Shown here: positions 7,297-14,500 of the stretch, piece by piece
Position numbering within the stretch: the first letter of the stretch is position 1
Layout of the letters: the number at the start of each line of letters is the position of its first letter
Assembly: GCA_035641235.1 (NCBI GenBank)
Contig: DASQUP010000186.1
Coordinates: 1 to 25,783, forward strand
From: DASQUP01 sp035641235
Lineage (GTDB): Bacteria > Actinomycetota > CADDZG01 > WHSQ01
Direction of reading: 5' to 3'
Length of the DNA: 25,783 nt
Notes under the pieces: generated by a model
Database searches by the model: none
Told to the model about the DNA's origin: nothing
The model's input: only the letters and a program-made list of their open reading frames with translations
Made by a program: the position numbers and the translations under genes

Positions 7297-8127
7297 ATGC
7301 CGATCCGCAAAGCGAAGCCAACATCACCGGGACGACGGTTCCAGTCGTACTCGGACTACTCCGAGGTCACGCGGACCCAGCCGGAGAAGTCTCTTCTGGA
7401 GCCGCGGCCGAACAAAGCCGGGCGGAACAACCACGGCCGCATCACCACGCGCCATCAGGGCGGCGGGAACAAGGTCCGGTACCGGAAGGTGGATTTCCGG
7501 CGGAACAAGGACGGCGTCCCGGCCAAGGTTGCTCACGTCGAGTACGACCCGAACCGCAACGCCCGCATCGCCCTCCTCCACTACGCGGACGGCGAAAAGC
7601 GGTACATCCTGATGCCCAACCGGGTGAAGGTCGGCGATACCATTCAATCCGGTCCCGGCGCCGACATCCGCCCCGGCAATGCACTCCCGCTTCGCAACAT
7701 CCCGGTCGGTACCGTCGTCCACAACGTCGAGCTGAAGCCGGGCGCGGGAGGAAAGATGGCCCGCTCGGCAGGTTCGTCGGTGCAGCTTGTGGCCAAGGAA
7801 GGGGAGCGCGCAACACTACGACTGCCCTCCGGGGAGATGCGTACGGTGCCGCTGAGTTGCCGCGCGACCGTGGGCGAGGTCGGAAATGCGGAGGCGGAGC
7901 TCATCTCGGTGGGGAAGGCGGGCCGCAACCGGTGGAAGGGCAAGCGCCCCTCGGTCCGGGGTGTTGTTATGAACCCCGTTGACCACCCGCTCGGCGGTGG
8001 CGAGGGGAAGTCCTCCGGCGGTCGTCATCCAACGAGTCCGTGGGGCAAGAAGGAAGGCCGCACAAGGAAGAAGAAGGCGTCCGACGCACTGATCATTCGC
8101 CGGCGCGGCAAGAAGAGAGGTCGCTAG
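7297..8127 (+). CDS. rplB: 50S ribosomal protein L2
   Basis: L2 is needed for subunit association and supports peptidyl transferase activity. The 276-residue product begins MPIRKAKPTSPGRR and shows the NNHGRITTRHQGGG segment and the C-terminal VVMNPVDHPLGGGEGK, which contains the catalytically important histidine (E. coli His229). The ATG at 7297 is preferred over an in-frame TTG at 7291 because AGGGG at 7283-7287 is 9 nt from the ATG but only 3 from the TTG. The stop TAG overlaps the rpsS GTG by one base. Confidence 0.97.
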   Translation: MPIRKAKPTSPGRRFQSYSDYSEVTRTQPEKSLLEPRPNKAGRNNHGRITTRHQGGGNKVRYRKVDFRRNKDGVPAKVAHVEYDPNRNARIALLHYADGEKRYILMPNRVKVGDTIQSGPGADIRPGNALPLRNIPVGTVVHNVELKPGAGGKMARSAGSSVQLVAKEGERATLRLPSGEMRTVPLSCRATVGEVGNAEAELISVGKAGRNRWKGKRPSVRGVVMNPVDHPLGGGEGKSSGGRHPTSPWGKKEGRTRKKKASDALIIRRRGKKRGR

Positions 8128-8411
8128 TGCCTAGGAGTCTGAAGAAGGGTCCGTTCGTCGACGACCACCTTCTGGAGAAGGTGCTCGAGATGAATAAGAG
8201 GAACGAAAAGCGCGTAATCAAGACCTGGACTCGGCGGTCGACGATCATCCCCGAGATGGTCGGTCACACAATCGCCGTTCACGACGGTCGTAAGCACGTG
8301 CCCGTCTACATCACGGAGTCCATGGTGGGCCACAAGCTGGGTGAGTTTGCACCGACGCGCGCGTTCCGGACTCACGGCGGCAGCGCCGAGAGATCGACGA
8401 GGGTGAGGTAA
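8127..8411 (+). CDS. rpsS: 30S ribosomal protein S19
   Basis: S19 is in the small-subunit head beside S13 and contacts the A-site tRNA region. The 94-residue product starts MPRSLKKGPFVDDHLLEKV, with IKTWTRRSTIIPEMVGHTIAVHDGRKHVPVYI and LGEFAPTRAFRTHGG following, all diagnostic of S19. The GTG start overlaps the rplB TAG (TAGTG), and its own TAA overlaps the rplV ATG. An upstream in-frame extension exists only because the frame is open through rplB and is rejected. Confidence 0.97.
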   Translation: MPRSLKKGPFVDDHLLEKVLEMNKRNEKRVIKTWTRRSTIIPEMVGHTIAVHDGRKHVPVYITESMVGHKLGEFAPTRAFRTHGGSAERSTRVR

Positions 8412-9061
8412 TGGCGCGGAAGATCGATCCGACCGCCCAAGAGGCGATTGCGACTGCGAGATTCATTCGAATGTCGCCCACCAAGGCGCGTCAGGTCGTC
8501 GACCTGATCCGCGGGCGACATGTGGATGACGCGCGCCGCGTGCTGACCTTCACTCAGAAGGCTGCGACGGGACCCGTCGGCAAGGCTCTCGAATCTGCGG
8601 TGGCCAATGCCGAGCACAACCGCGGACTTTCGGGAGACGAGCTTTTCGTGGTCCGTACGTGGGTCGACGAGGGCCCGACGCTCCGGCGATTCCGACCTCG
8701 GGCCTTGGGCCGGGCGACTCGGATCCGGAAGCGGACGTGCCACATCTCCGTGGTAGTGGGCCGGCCCGAGGAGGATGAGGTCGAGCGCCCCGCACCACGT
8801 GGGCGACGCCGGGGCCGCGGAGCCGCAGCGGAGGAGGCGGGCGAGACCACCGCCAAGAAGACAACCGCCAAAAAGAAGACGACGGCCAAGAAGACGACGG
8901 CCAAGAAAACCACGGCCAAGAAAACCACGGCCCGGAAGAGCACTGCGAAAAAGACCACGGCCAAGAAAACGACCGCCAAGAAGACGACTGCCAAGAAAAC
9001 CACGGCCAAGAAGACGACCGCACGCAAACCCACTACGAAGAAGGAGGAGGGGGAGGCCTAA
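8411..9061 (+). CDS. rplV: 50S ribosomal protein L22 with a lysine-rich repeat tail
   Basis: L22 places a globular domain at the tunnel exit and a beta-hairpin in the tunnel wall, part of the macrolide and SecM arrest site. Residues 1-118 are a normal L22 (RFIRMSPTKARQVVDLIRG, ANAEHN, RFRPRALGRATRIRKRTCHISVVV). Residues 119-145 form an Arg/Glu-rich linker. Residues 146-211 are 13 near-perfect five-residue units of the form TTAKK, ending EEGEA. The product is 216 residues against about 110-120 for the core family. Extended L22 tails occur in actinobacteria, but this histone H1-like repeat is extreme. It overlaps rpsS and rpsC by one base. Confidence 0.97.
   Translation: MARKIDPTAQEAIATARFIRMSPTKARQVVDLIRGRHVDDARRVLTFTQKAATGPVGKALESAVANAEHNRGLSGDELFVVRTWVDEGPTLRRFRPRALGRATRIRKRTCHISVVVGRPEEDEVERPAPRGRRRGRGAAAEEAGETTAKKTTAKKKTTAKKTTAKKTTAKKTTARKSTAKKTTAKKTTAKKTTAKKTTAKKTTARKPTTKKEEGEA
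8846..9043 (+). repeat. 15-bp tandem repeat encoding the L22 TTAKK tail
   Basis: Thirteen consecutive units of about 15 bp (forms of ACC-ACG-GCC-AAG-AAG; one unit has an extra Lys codon) run through the 3' part of rplV. Third positions alternate between units (AAA/AAG, ACC/ACG), so the array has drifted rather than expanded recently, while the protein repeat TTAKK is kept. Variant units read TTARK, STAKK and PTTKK. Confidence 0.95.
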
Positions 9062-9963
9062 TGGGTCAGAAGGTTCATCCCTACGGCTTCCGCCTCGGCG
9101 TCCACACCGACTGGAAGTCGCGCTGGTTCACCGAAAAGCAGTACCAGGAGTACCTCGAGGCAGATCTGCGCATCCGCGAGTACCTGCTGGGCGAGTTGCC
9201 CCATGCCGGCATCAGCCGAATCGACATCGAGCGCACGCGCGAACGCGTCCGCATCGATGCCCACACGGCGCGCCCGGGAATTGTGATCGGGCGCCGCGGT
9301 TCCGAGGCGGAGCGTCTGCGATCGCACCTCGAGCAGATGGAGTCGAAGGTCTCGGGCAAGCCGACCGATGTTCGGCTGAACATCATCGAGGTCAAGCAAC
9401 CTGAACTGGATGCCCAGCTGATCGCTCAGGGAGTCGCGGAGCAACTCGCGGGACGAGTTGCGTTCCGGCGAGCCATGAAAAAGGCAGTCGGTACGGCAAT
9501 GCGCCACGGAGCCAAGGGCGTTCGGGTGCAGTGCGGGGGCCGTCTCGGCGGCGCCGAAATGAGTCGCACCGAGTGGTACATCGAGGGCCAGATGCCCCTC
9601 CACACCCTTCGAGCCGATATCGACTTCGGGCTGGCAGAGGCGCGCACGACATTCGGCCGGATCGGCGTGAAGGTGTGGATCTACAAGGGTCCCTTCCAAG
9701 ACCTCTATGCCTCGGCGCGCGACACCGCGCGACTGCGCCGTGAGGCCGCACTGGCAGCAGGTGAGACCGTGGGCCGCGGAGCAGAGGAGCGCGCACGGCG
9801 TCGTCCATCCGGTGAGGAGCCGGCGCGCGGTGGCCGCGGACGACCCAAGCAGGCCACCCCCGCAAAGGAGAAGCCGGCCCCGCCGAAAGTGACGCCGGCG
9901 GCGAGCGCCACTGCAACGGAGGGCGATCAGCAGAAGCCCGAAGAAAAGAGTAAGGACTCCTAG
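9061..9963 (+). CDS. rpsC: 30S ribosomal protein S3 with extended C-terminus
   Basis: S3 forms part of the mRNA entry channel and its helicase. The 300-residue product begins MGQKVHPYGFRLGV, has the KH-domain loop GIVIGRRG at 73-80, and the C-terminal domain motifs RVQCGGRLGGAEMSRTEWY (155-173) and GRIGVKVWIYKG (199-210). The S3 fold ends near residue 215. The remaining ~85 residues are a low-complexity Arg/Pro/Ala/Lys/Glu tail, likely disordered, seen in various lengths in actinobacterial S3. It overlaps the rplV TAA by one base. Confidence 0.97.
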   Translation: MGQKVHPYGFRLGVHTDWKSRWFTEKQYQEYLEADLRIREYLLGELPHAGISRIDIERTRERVRIDAHTARPGIVIGRRGSEAERLRSHLEQMESKVSGKPTDVRLNIIEVKQPELDAQLIAQGVAEQLAGRVAFRRAMKKAVGTAMRHGAKGVRVQCGGRLGGAEMSRTEWYIEGQMPLHTLRADIDFGLAEARTTFGRIGVKVWIYKGPFQDLYASARDTARLRREAALAAGETVGRGAEERARRRPSGEEPARGGRGRPKQATPAKEKPAPPKVTPAASATATEGDQQKPEEKSKDS

Positions 9964-9965
9964 CG

Positions 9966-10391
9966 ATGCTGCAGCCCAAGAAGGTCAAACACAGAAAACA
10001 ACAGCGGGGGCGGATGCGCGGTCAAGCTAAAGGCGGGACCACCGTCAACTTCGGGGACTTTGGGCTCCAGGCGATCGAGCCGGGTTGGATCACCAACCGG
10101 CAGATCGAGGCAGCCCGAATCGCGATGACCCGTCACATCCGGCGAGGCGGAAAGGTGTGGATCAACATCTTTCCCGACAAGCCCTATACGAAGAAGCCCG
10201 CCGAGACCCGGCAGGGGTCCGGAAAGGGAAACCCCGAAGGGTGGGTCGCGGTCGTCAAGCCGGGCCGCGTGATGTTCGAGATCGCGGGCATTCCGGAGCC
10301 GCTGGCCCGGGAGGCCATCCGGCTGGCGGCTCACAAGCTTCCGATCAAATGCCGCTTCGTGACGCGTGAGCAGACCCTGGAGGTTCAGTGA
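9966..10391 (+). CDS. rplP: 50S ribosomal protein L16
   Basis: L16 organises the A-site region of the large subunit and is a late assembly protein. The 141-residue product starts MLQPKKVKHRKQQRGRMRG and contains the FPDKPYTKKPAETRQGSGKG loop, which holds the Arg hydroxylated in E. coli (Arg81), and LAREAIRLAAHKLPIKCRFV. The ATG at 9966 is preceded by AAGGA at 9952-9956, 9 nt away. Its TGA overlaps the rpmC ATG. Confidence 0.97.
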   Translation: MLQPKKVKHRKQQRGRMRGQAKGGTTVNFGDFGLQAIEPGWITNRQIEAARIAMTRHIRRGGKVWINIFPDKPYTKKPAETRQGSGKGNPEGWVAVVKPGRVMFEIAGIPEPLAREAIRLAAHKLPIKCRFVTREQTLEVQ

Positions 10392-10606
10392 TGGCCAAGG
10401 CGTCCGAACTGCGGGAACTCGACTCCGGATCTCTCGAGGAGAGGCTGGTGGAGACCAAGGAAGAACTCTTCAACCTTCGCTTCCAGGACGCCACCGGGCA
10501 GCTGGATAACTACAAGAGGCTCCGCGCGCTTCGCAAGGACGTGGCGCGCATCAAGACCGAGATGAGAGCGCGAGAACTGCGCGAGGCCGGGGAGAGTGAG
10601 GGTTAA
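10391..10606 (+). CDS. rpmC: 50S ribosomal protein L29
   Basis: L29 is a small two-helix protein near the tunnel exit, next to L23. The 71-residue product has KEELFNLRFQDATGQLDNYKRLRALRKDVARIKT, the classic L29 signature. ATG at 10391 overlaps the rplP stop (TGATG) and has GGAGG at 10379-10383, 7 nt upstream; an in-frame GTG one codon earlier is less well placed. Confidence 0.96.
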   Translation: MAKASELRELDSGSLEERLVETKEELFNLRFQDATGQLDNYKRLRALRKDVARIKTEMRARELREAGESEG

Positions 10607-10609
10607 GCA

Positions 10610-10891
10610 GTGAGCATGGCCGAGGCAAATACAGAGCGAGAGCGCGGCAAGAGGAAGAGCCGTGTCGGTCGCGTGGTATCGGACGTCATGGACAAGACCG
10701 TTGTCGTCGAAGTCCTGGATGCGGCGCAGCACCCGACGTACGGGAAGATTGTGCGCACCAATAAGCGCCTCAAGGCTCACGACGAAGCCAACGAGGCCGG
10801 CGTGGGCGACACCGTTCGCATCGCGGAGACGCGGCCTCTGTCTGCGACCAAACGCTGGCGGATCGTAGAGATCGTGGAAAAAGCCAAGTGA
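10610..10891 (+). CDS. rpsQ: 30S ribosomal protein S17
   Basis: S17 is a primary binder of the 16S rRNA 5' domain. The 93-residue product has an OB fold with SRVGRVVSDVMDKTVVVEVLD, HPTYGKIVRTNKRLKAHDE and GDTVRIAETRPLSATKRWRIVEIV, all diagnostic. GTG at 10610 is 7 nt after GAGGG (10598-10602), while an in-frame ATG at 10616 is 13 nt away, so the GTG is preferred. Its TGA overlaps the rplN GTG (GTGA). Confidence 0.96.
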   Translation: MSMAEANTERERGKRKSRVGRVVSDVMDKTVVVEVLDAAQHPTYGKIVRTNKRLKAHDEANEAGVGDTVRIAETRPLSATKRWRIVEIVEKAK

Positions 10892-11256
10892 TCCAGCAAG
10901 AGAGCAGGTGCCGCGTCGCAGATAACACCGGGGCTCGAGAGGTCCTGGTTATCAAGGTCCTCGGCGGATCGCGCCGTCGTTATGCGGGCGTCGGCGACAT
11001 AGTGGTGTGCGCCGTCAAGGATGCGATTCCGGGCGGCGTGGTGAAGAAGTCAGACGTCGTCAAAGCGGTAGTGGTCCGGACGGCCAAGGAGAACCGCAGG
11101 GGGGACGGCTCGTACATCAAGTTCGACGACAACGCCGTAGTCATAGTCGACAACCAGATGCAGCCTCGTGGCACCCGAATCTTCGGGCCTGTGGCGAGGG
11201 AACTGAGAGAGAAGCGGTTCATGAAGATTATTTCATTGGCGCCGGAGGTCTTGTGA
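10888..11256 (+). CDS. rplN: 50S ribosomal protein L14
   Basis: L14 lies at the subunit interface and is the binding site of the silencing factor RsfS. The 122-residue product starts MIQQESRCRVADNTGAREVLVIKVLGGSRRRYAGVGD and ends AREKRF-like REKRFMKIISLAPEVL, full length and typical. The GTG start overlaps the rpsQ stop by 4 nt (GTGA), so translation is coupled. In E. coli this gene begins the spc operon; here no gap separates it from the S10 genes. Confidence 0.97.
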   Translation: MIQQESRCRVADNTGAREVLVIKVLGGSRRRYAGVGDIVVCAVKDAIPGGVVKKSDVVKAVVVRTAKENRRGDGSYIKFDDNAVVIVDNQMQPRGTRIFGPVARELREKRFMKIISLAPEVL

Positions 11257-11585
11257 TGCCTGGGCTCAAGCTGCGTAAGGGAGACGAAGTTCAGGTCATC
11301 TCCGGCAAGGAGTTGGGGGCACGCGGACGGGTCCTCGAGGTCTTGCCGAAGAAGGGCAAGGTCCTCGTGGAGGGGATAAACCGTGTTACCCGCCACGAGA
11401 AGGTCCGTCCGGCAGCCGGACGCGCCGGCCAACAGGGGGGGATCGCTCACAAGGAAGCCGCGATCGACGTCTCGAACGTCGCCCTCGTCTGCCCCACGGA
11501 CGGCGCTACTCGTGCCGGGTACCGGATCGATGAGGCAACCGGAAGCAAGGCTCGGGTCTGTAAGAAGTGTGGAACGGAGCTGTAA
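11256..11585 (+). CDS. rplX: 50S ribosomal protein L24
   Basis: L24 is an assembly initiator near the tunnel exit. The 109-residue product carries the KOW motif (KLRKGDEVQVISGKELGARGRVLEVLPKKGKVLVEGIN) and the C-terminal VALVCPTDGATRAGY and ARVCKKCGTEL. The three C-terminal cysteines could form an incomplete zinc ribbon. ATG at 11256 overlaps the rplN stop (TGATG) with GGAGG at 11244-11248. A longer in-frame extension upstream is read through rplN and is not coding. Confidence 0.96.
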   Translation: MPGLKLRKGDEVQVISGKELGARGRVLEVLPKKGKVLVEGINRVTRHEKVRPAAGRAGQQGGIAHKEAAIDVSNVALVCPTDGATRAGYRIDEATGSKARVCKKCGTEL

Positions 11586-12158
11586 ATGGCAACTGCAACC
11601 AAGTACGTACCGAGGCTCAAAGAGCGTTACCGCGCAGAGTTGCGTGAGCGTCTAAAGGACGAGCTCGGCTTGAAGAACATCATGCAGGTACCCATGCCCG
11701 AGAAGGTTGTTGTGAACATGGGCACCGGAGATGCCCCGCGCGACGCAAAGATACTGGAGGGCGCGCTCAAGGATCTGACGACGATTTCCGGACAGAAGCC
11801 GGTCATTCGACGGGCACGAAAGTCCATCGCGACCTTCAAGATACGCGAGGGGATGCCGGTGGGAGCCGCGGTCACTCTGCGAGGCGACCACATGTGGGAC
11901 TTCCTCGACAGGCTGCTCTCCATCGTCCTTCCGAGAATCCGTGACTTCCGTGGCCTCAATACACGGTCGTTCGACGGCCAGGGCAACTACAGCTTCGGTG
12001 TCACGGAACAGCTCGTTTTTCCCGAGATCGACTATGACGATGTGGACGCAACGCGGGGGATGGATATCACCATCGTCACCACCGCACGCGACGACGAGGG
12101 CGGCAGGGCACTCCTGGCCGCGCTCGGCTTTCCGTTCAGACAGCAAATGGTTTCGTGA
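11586..12158 (+). CDS. rplE: 50S ribosomal protein L5
   Basis: L5 binds 5S rRNA in the central protuberance and contacts P-site tRNA and S13. The 190-residue product includes PRLKERYRAELRERLKDELGLKNIMQVP, GQKPVIRRARKSIATFKIREGMPVGAAVTLRG and DFRGLNTRSFDGQGNYSFGVTEQLVFPEIDYD, characteristic of the family. The ATG follows the rplX TAA with no gap. Length and motifs are ordinary. Confidence 0.97.
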   Translation: MATATKYVPRLKERYRAELRERLKDELGLKNIMQVPMPEKVVVNMGTGDAPRDAKILEGALKDLTTISGQKPVIRRARKSIATFKIREGMPVGAAVTLRGDHMWDFLDRLLSIVLPRIRDFRGLNTRSFDGQGNYSFGVTEQLVFPEIDYDDVDATRGMDITIVTTARDDEGGRALLAALGFPFRQQMVS

Positions 12159-12170
12159 GGTGGGTGAGTA

Positions 12171-12356
12171 ATGGCTAAGAAGGCACTGCGCGAAAAGGCA
12201 AATCGACAGCCTAAGTTCAAGGTGCGCTCTTACACGAGATGTAAACGATGTGGGAGACCACGTGCGGTCTACCAGAGGTTCGGGCTTTGCCGGCTGTGCT
12301 TCCGGCAGATGGCGCACAACGGCGAGATCCCCGGAATCACGAAGGCGAGTTGGTGA
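12171..12356 (+). CDS. rpsN: 30S ribosomal protein S14, zinc-binding type
   Basis: This is the short, zinc-ribbon form (61 residues) of S14, a head protein. Cysteines C24-X2-C27 and C40-X2-C43 form the zinc site, and the C-terminus RQMAHNGEIPGITKASW is typical. GAGGTGGGTGAG directly upstream, partly overlapping the rplE stop, serves as ribosome-binding region. In many actinobacteria a zinc-free long S14 is encoded elsewhere under Zur control; no such paralogue is in this window. Confidence 0.97.
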   Translation: MAKKALREKANRQPKFKVRSYTRCKRCGRPRAVYQRFGLCRLCFRQMAHNGEIPGITKASW

Positions 12357-12360
12357 TCGA

Positions 12361-12762
12361 ATGACGATGACCGACCCAATTGCCGACATGTTGTCGCGGA
12401 TTCGAAACGCGTCGTCGGCCATGCACGACGACGTCGTGATTCCTGCCTCCAAGATCAAGGAGAGCATCGCCCGCATTCTCTTCAACGAGGGATTTGTCGA
12501 CGGTGTTGAGGTGACCAACGGAGACGCGGGTCACACGGTGATAAAGATCAAACTGCGTTACTCGGAAGAGCGCGAGCGAGCCATCAGCGGGATTCACAGG
12601 ATCTCGAAGCCCGGCCGGCGCGTTTACCGGGGGGCGCAGGAACTCCCGCGTGTCCTCGGTGGGCTTGGAATCGCCATCGTGTCCACCTCCCAGGGAGTAA
12701 TGACGGACAAGGAAGCGCGCCGGGCGAAGGTCGGCGGCGAAGTGCTGGCCTACATCTGGTAG
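12361..12762 (+). CDS. rpsH: 30S ribosomal protein S8
   Basis: S8 binds the central domain of 16S rRNA and in E. coli represses the spc operon. The 133-residue product has TDPIADMLSRIRNASSAMHDDVVIPASKIKESIARIL and the C-terminal RRVYRGAQELPRVLGGLGIAIVSTSQGVMTDKEARRAKVGGEVLAYIW, diagnostic of S8. ATG at 12361 is used; another in-frame ATG two codons later (12367) is possible because the upstream ribosome-binding sequence is weak. Confidence 0.97.
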   Translation: MTMTDPIADMLSRIRNASSAMHDDVVIPASKIKESIARILFNEGFVDGVEVTNGDAGHTVIKIKLRYSEERERAISGIHRISKPGRRVYRGAQELPRVLGGLGIAIVSTSQGVMTDKEARRAKVGGEVLAYIW

Positions 12763-12779
12763 GCGGAGGGGCTTAGAAA

Positions 12780-13325
12780 ATGTCACGAGTCGGAGGTTCC
12801 CCAATATCGGTTCCCTCGGGTGTGGAGGTGTCCATATCGCAGCGTTCGGTACGCGTGAAGGGGCCTAAGGGCGAGCTGAGCCGCACCCTTCCCGAAGGTA
12901 TTTCCATCGAGCAGGTGGACGCCGAGCTGCGCCTGTCGCGTTCGGCCGAGACGCGTGAGCTCCGCGCTCTGCACGGGCTTTCCCGAAGCCTTGTCGCAAA
13001 CATGGTTCAGGGAGTTACCGAGGGCTATGAGAAGCGCCTGGAAATCCAGGGCGTCGGTTACCGAGCGACCAAACAGGGCAACGGTCTCGAACTGGCGGTC
13101 GGATTCTCGCACTCGGTGAGAAAAGACGCACCACCTGGGATCGAGTTCGAGGTGCCCGCACCCACTAGGATCACCGTGCGAGGGATCGACAAGGAACTCG
13201 TTGGTCAGGTTGCGGCCGAGATCCGCGCGATCAAGAAGCCCGAGCCTTACAAGGCCAAGGGCATCCGTTATGAAGGCGAACACATCCGTCGGAAAGCAGG
13301 AAAGGCTGCGAAGGCAGGGGCGTAG
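12780..13325 (+). CDS. rplF: 50S ribosomal protein L6
   Basis: L6 sits by the sarcin-ricin loop and the factor-binding site. The 181-residue product starts MSRVGGSPISVPSGVEV, has two tandem L6 folds, and ends with the signature GQVAAEIRAIKKPEPYKAKGIRYEGEHIRRKAGKAAKAGA. ATG at 12780 is preceded by GGAGGGG at 12765-12771 (8 nt). Ordinary length; rplR follows after 18 bp. Confidence 0.97.
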   Translation: MSRVGGSPISVPSGVEVSISQRSVRVKGPKGELSRTLPEGISIEQVDAELRLSRSAETRELRALHGLSRSLVANMVQGVTEGYEKRLEIQGVGYRATKQGNGLELAVGFSHSVRKDAPPGIEFEVPAPTRITVRGIDKELVGQVAAEIRAIKKPEPYKAKGIRYEGEHIRRKAGKAAKAGA

Positions 13326-13343
13326 TAGCCCCAAGGAGACGCA

Positions 13344-13694
13344 ATGGAAGCTAAGCAAAAGGTCAGGGCAAGGAGTAGGCGGCATCGCCGCGTTCGCAAG
13401 AAGATCGTGGGCACGCCCGATCGCCCCCGCCTCGCGGTGTACCGCTCGAACCGGCACATTTACGCTCAGGTCATCGACGACGTCGCTGGCCGGACCCTGG
13501 CCGCGGCTTCCTCACAGCAGGACGGAAAGGGAGGCGATCCCAAGGCCGTCGCCAAATCGGTCGGCGAGGCTCTCGCAACCCGGGCAAAGGATGCGGGTGT
13601 CGGCGTCGTGGCGTTCGATCGCGGCGGTTTTCAGTATCACGGTCGGGTTCGGGCCCTCGCCGAGGGCGCACGTGAGGGCGGCCTCGAGTTCTAG
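13344..13694 (+). CDS. rplR: 50S ribosomal protein L18
   Basis: L18 binds 5S rRNA with L5 and attaches it to the large subunit. The 116-residue product shows RARSRRHRRVRKKIVGTPDRPRLAVYRSNRHIYAQVIDD and GVVAFDRGGFQYHGRVRALAEGAREGGLEF, both characteristic. ATG at 13344 is 5 nt after AAGGAG (13333-13338). rpsE follows after 25 bp. Confidence 0.97.
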   Translation: MEAKQKVRARSRRHRRVRKKIVGTPDRPRLAVYRSNRHIYAQVIDDVAGRTLAAASSQQDGKGGDPKAVAKSVGEALATRAKDAGVGVVAFDRGGFQYHGRVRALAEGAREGGLEF

Positions 13695-13719
13695 GCGCCG
13701 GACGAAGGAGAGTAAATAG

Positions 13720-14283
13720 ATGACGCAACGACGTGGAGGAAGGGGCGGGCGAGACGACGACCGCTCCCAGTACGAGGAGCGGGTTGTCTCGATCAATCGA
13801 GTCGCGAAGGTCGTGAAGGGTGGCCGGCGCTTCTCGTTCACTGCCCTCGTCGTCGTGGGCGACGGAGCCGGGAAGGTGGGTGTGGGCTACGGTAAGGCGC
13901 GCGAGGTGCCCGCCGCGATTCAGAAGGGCATCGAGGAGGCCAAACGCAACTTCTTCGCGGTGCCGATGGTCGGGACGACCATCATCCACGAGATAACGGG
14001 CGAGGACTCGGGTGGTGTGGTCCTTCTCAAGCCCGCGTCACCCGGTACCGGAGTGATTGCGGGTGGGCCCGTTCGAGCCGTGGTGGAGTGCGCGGGAATC
14101 CGCGACATCCTGTCGAAGTCGCTCGGCTCCGACAACGCAATCAACATCGTGCACGCAACGGTCAAGGCCCTGAAGGGCCTCAAGACCGCCCAGGAGGTGG
14201 CTAAGAAGAGGGGCAAAACCCCGGAGGAAGTGGCCCCCGCTTACCTGCTGCGCGAGGCGACTCCGGCCGGGATTCAGCGGTAA
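13720..14283 (+). CDS. rpsE: 30S ribosomal protein S5
   Basis: S5 helps form the mRNA entry channel and affects accuracy; spectinomycin-resistance changes map to it. The 187-residue product has an Arg/Gly/Asp-rich N-terminus, then EERVVSINRVAKVVKGGRRFSFTALVVVGDGAGKVGVGYGKAREVP, the dsRBD-like N-terminal domain, and the C-terminal GGPVRAVVECAGIRDILSKSLGSDNAINIVHATV. GAAGGAGA at 13704-13711 sets the ATG. Length is normal for actinobacteria. Confidence 0.97.
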   Translation: MTQRRGGRGGRDDDRSQYEERVVSINRVAKVVKGGRRFSFTALVVVGDGAGKVGVGYGKAREVPAAIQKGIEEAKRNFFAVPMVGTTIIHEITGEDSGGVVLLKPASPGTGVIAGGPVRAVVECAGIRDILSKSLGSDNAINIVHATVKALKGLKTAQEVAKKRGKTPEEVAPAYLLREATPAGIQR

Positions 14284-14290
14284 CTGCCTA

Positions 14291-14320
14291 GGATTGGTAG
14301 ACAGAGGATTGGAAGACATG
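14291..14320 (+). repeat. 15-bp tandem duplication at the rpmD start
   Basis: GGATTGGTAGACAGA (14291-14305) is followed directly by GGATTGGAAGACATG (14306-14320), 12 of 15 positions identical, and the second copy ends in the rpmD ATG. The duplication keeps frame, so in-frame TTG codons at 14294 and 14309 are alternative starts. Confidence 0.75.
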
Positions 14321-14500
14321 GGCAAGTTGAAGGTGAGGCAGGTTCGCTCGGCGGGATCTCGGGGCGCGAAGCAGCAGGGCACGATTAGAGCCCTGGGGCT
14401 CAAGCGTCTCGGGCATTCGGTCGTCCACGAGGACCGTCCGGAGATCCGCGGCATGATCGCTGCCGTCGCACATCTCGTAGAAGTCGAGGAGATCAGGTAA
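14318..14500 (+). CDS. rpmD: 50S ribosomal protein L30
   Basis: L30 is a small peripheral large-subunit protein. The 60-residue product begins MGKLKVRQVRSAGSRGAKQQGTIRALGLKRLGHSVVHED, the standard bacterial L30 pattern, and ends VAHLVEVEEIR. The ATG at 14318 matches the family N-terminus; a TTG start at 14294 would add eight residues without homology. GAGG at 14304-14307 lies 10 nt upstream. Its TAA overlaps the rplO ATG (TAATG). Confidence 0.95.
   Translation: MGKLKVRQVRSAGSRGAKQQGTIRALGLKRLGHSVVHEDRPEIRGMIAAVAHLVEVEEIR

Noticed and set aside
8550..9033. Two long antisense open frames over the rplV repeat, encoding repetitive hydrophobic or Ser/Trp-rich peptides
   Set aside because: They are the complement of the TTAKK-coding array; the repeat simply lacks stops in those frames.
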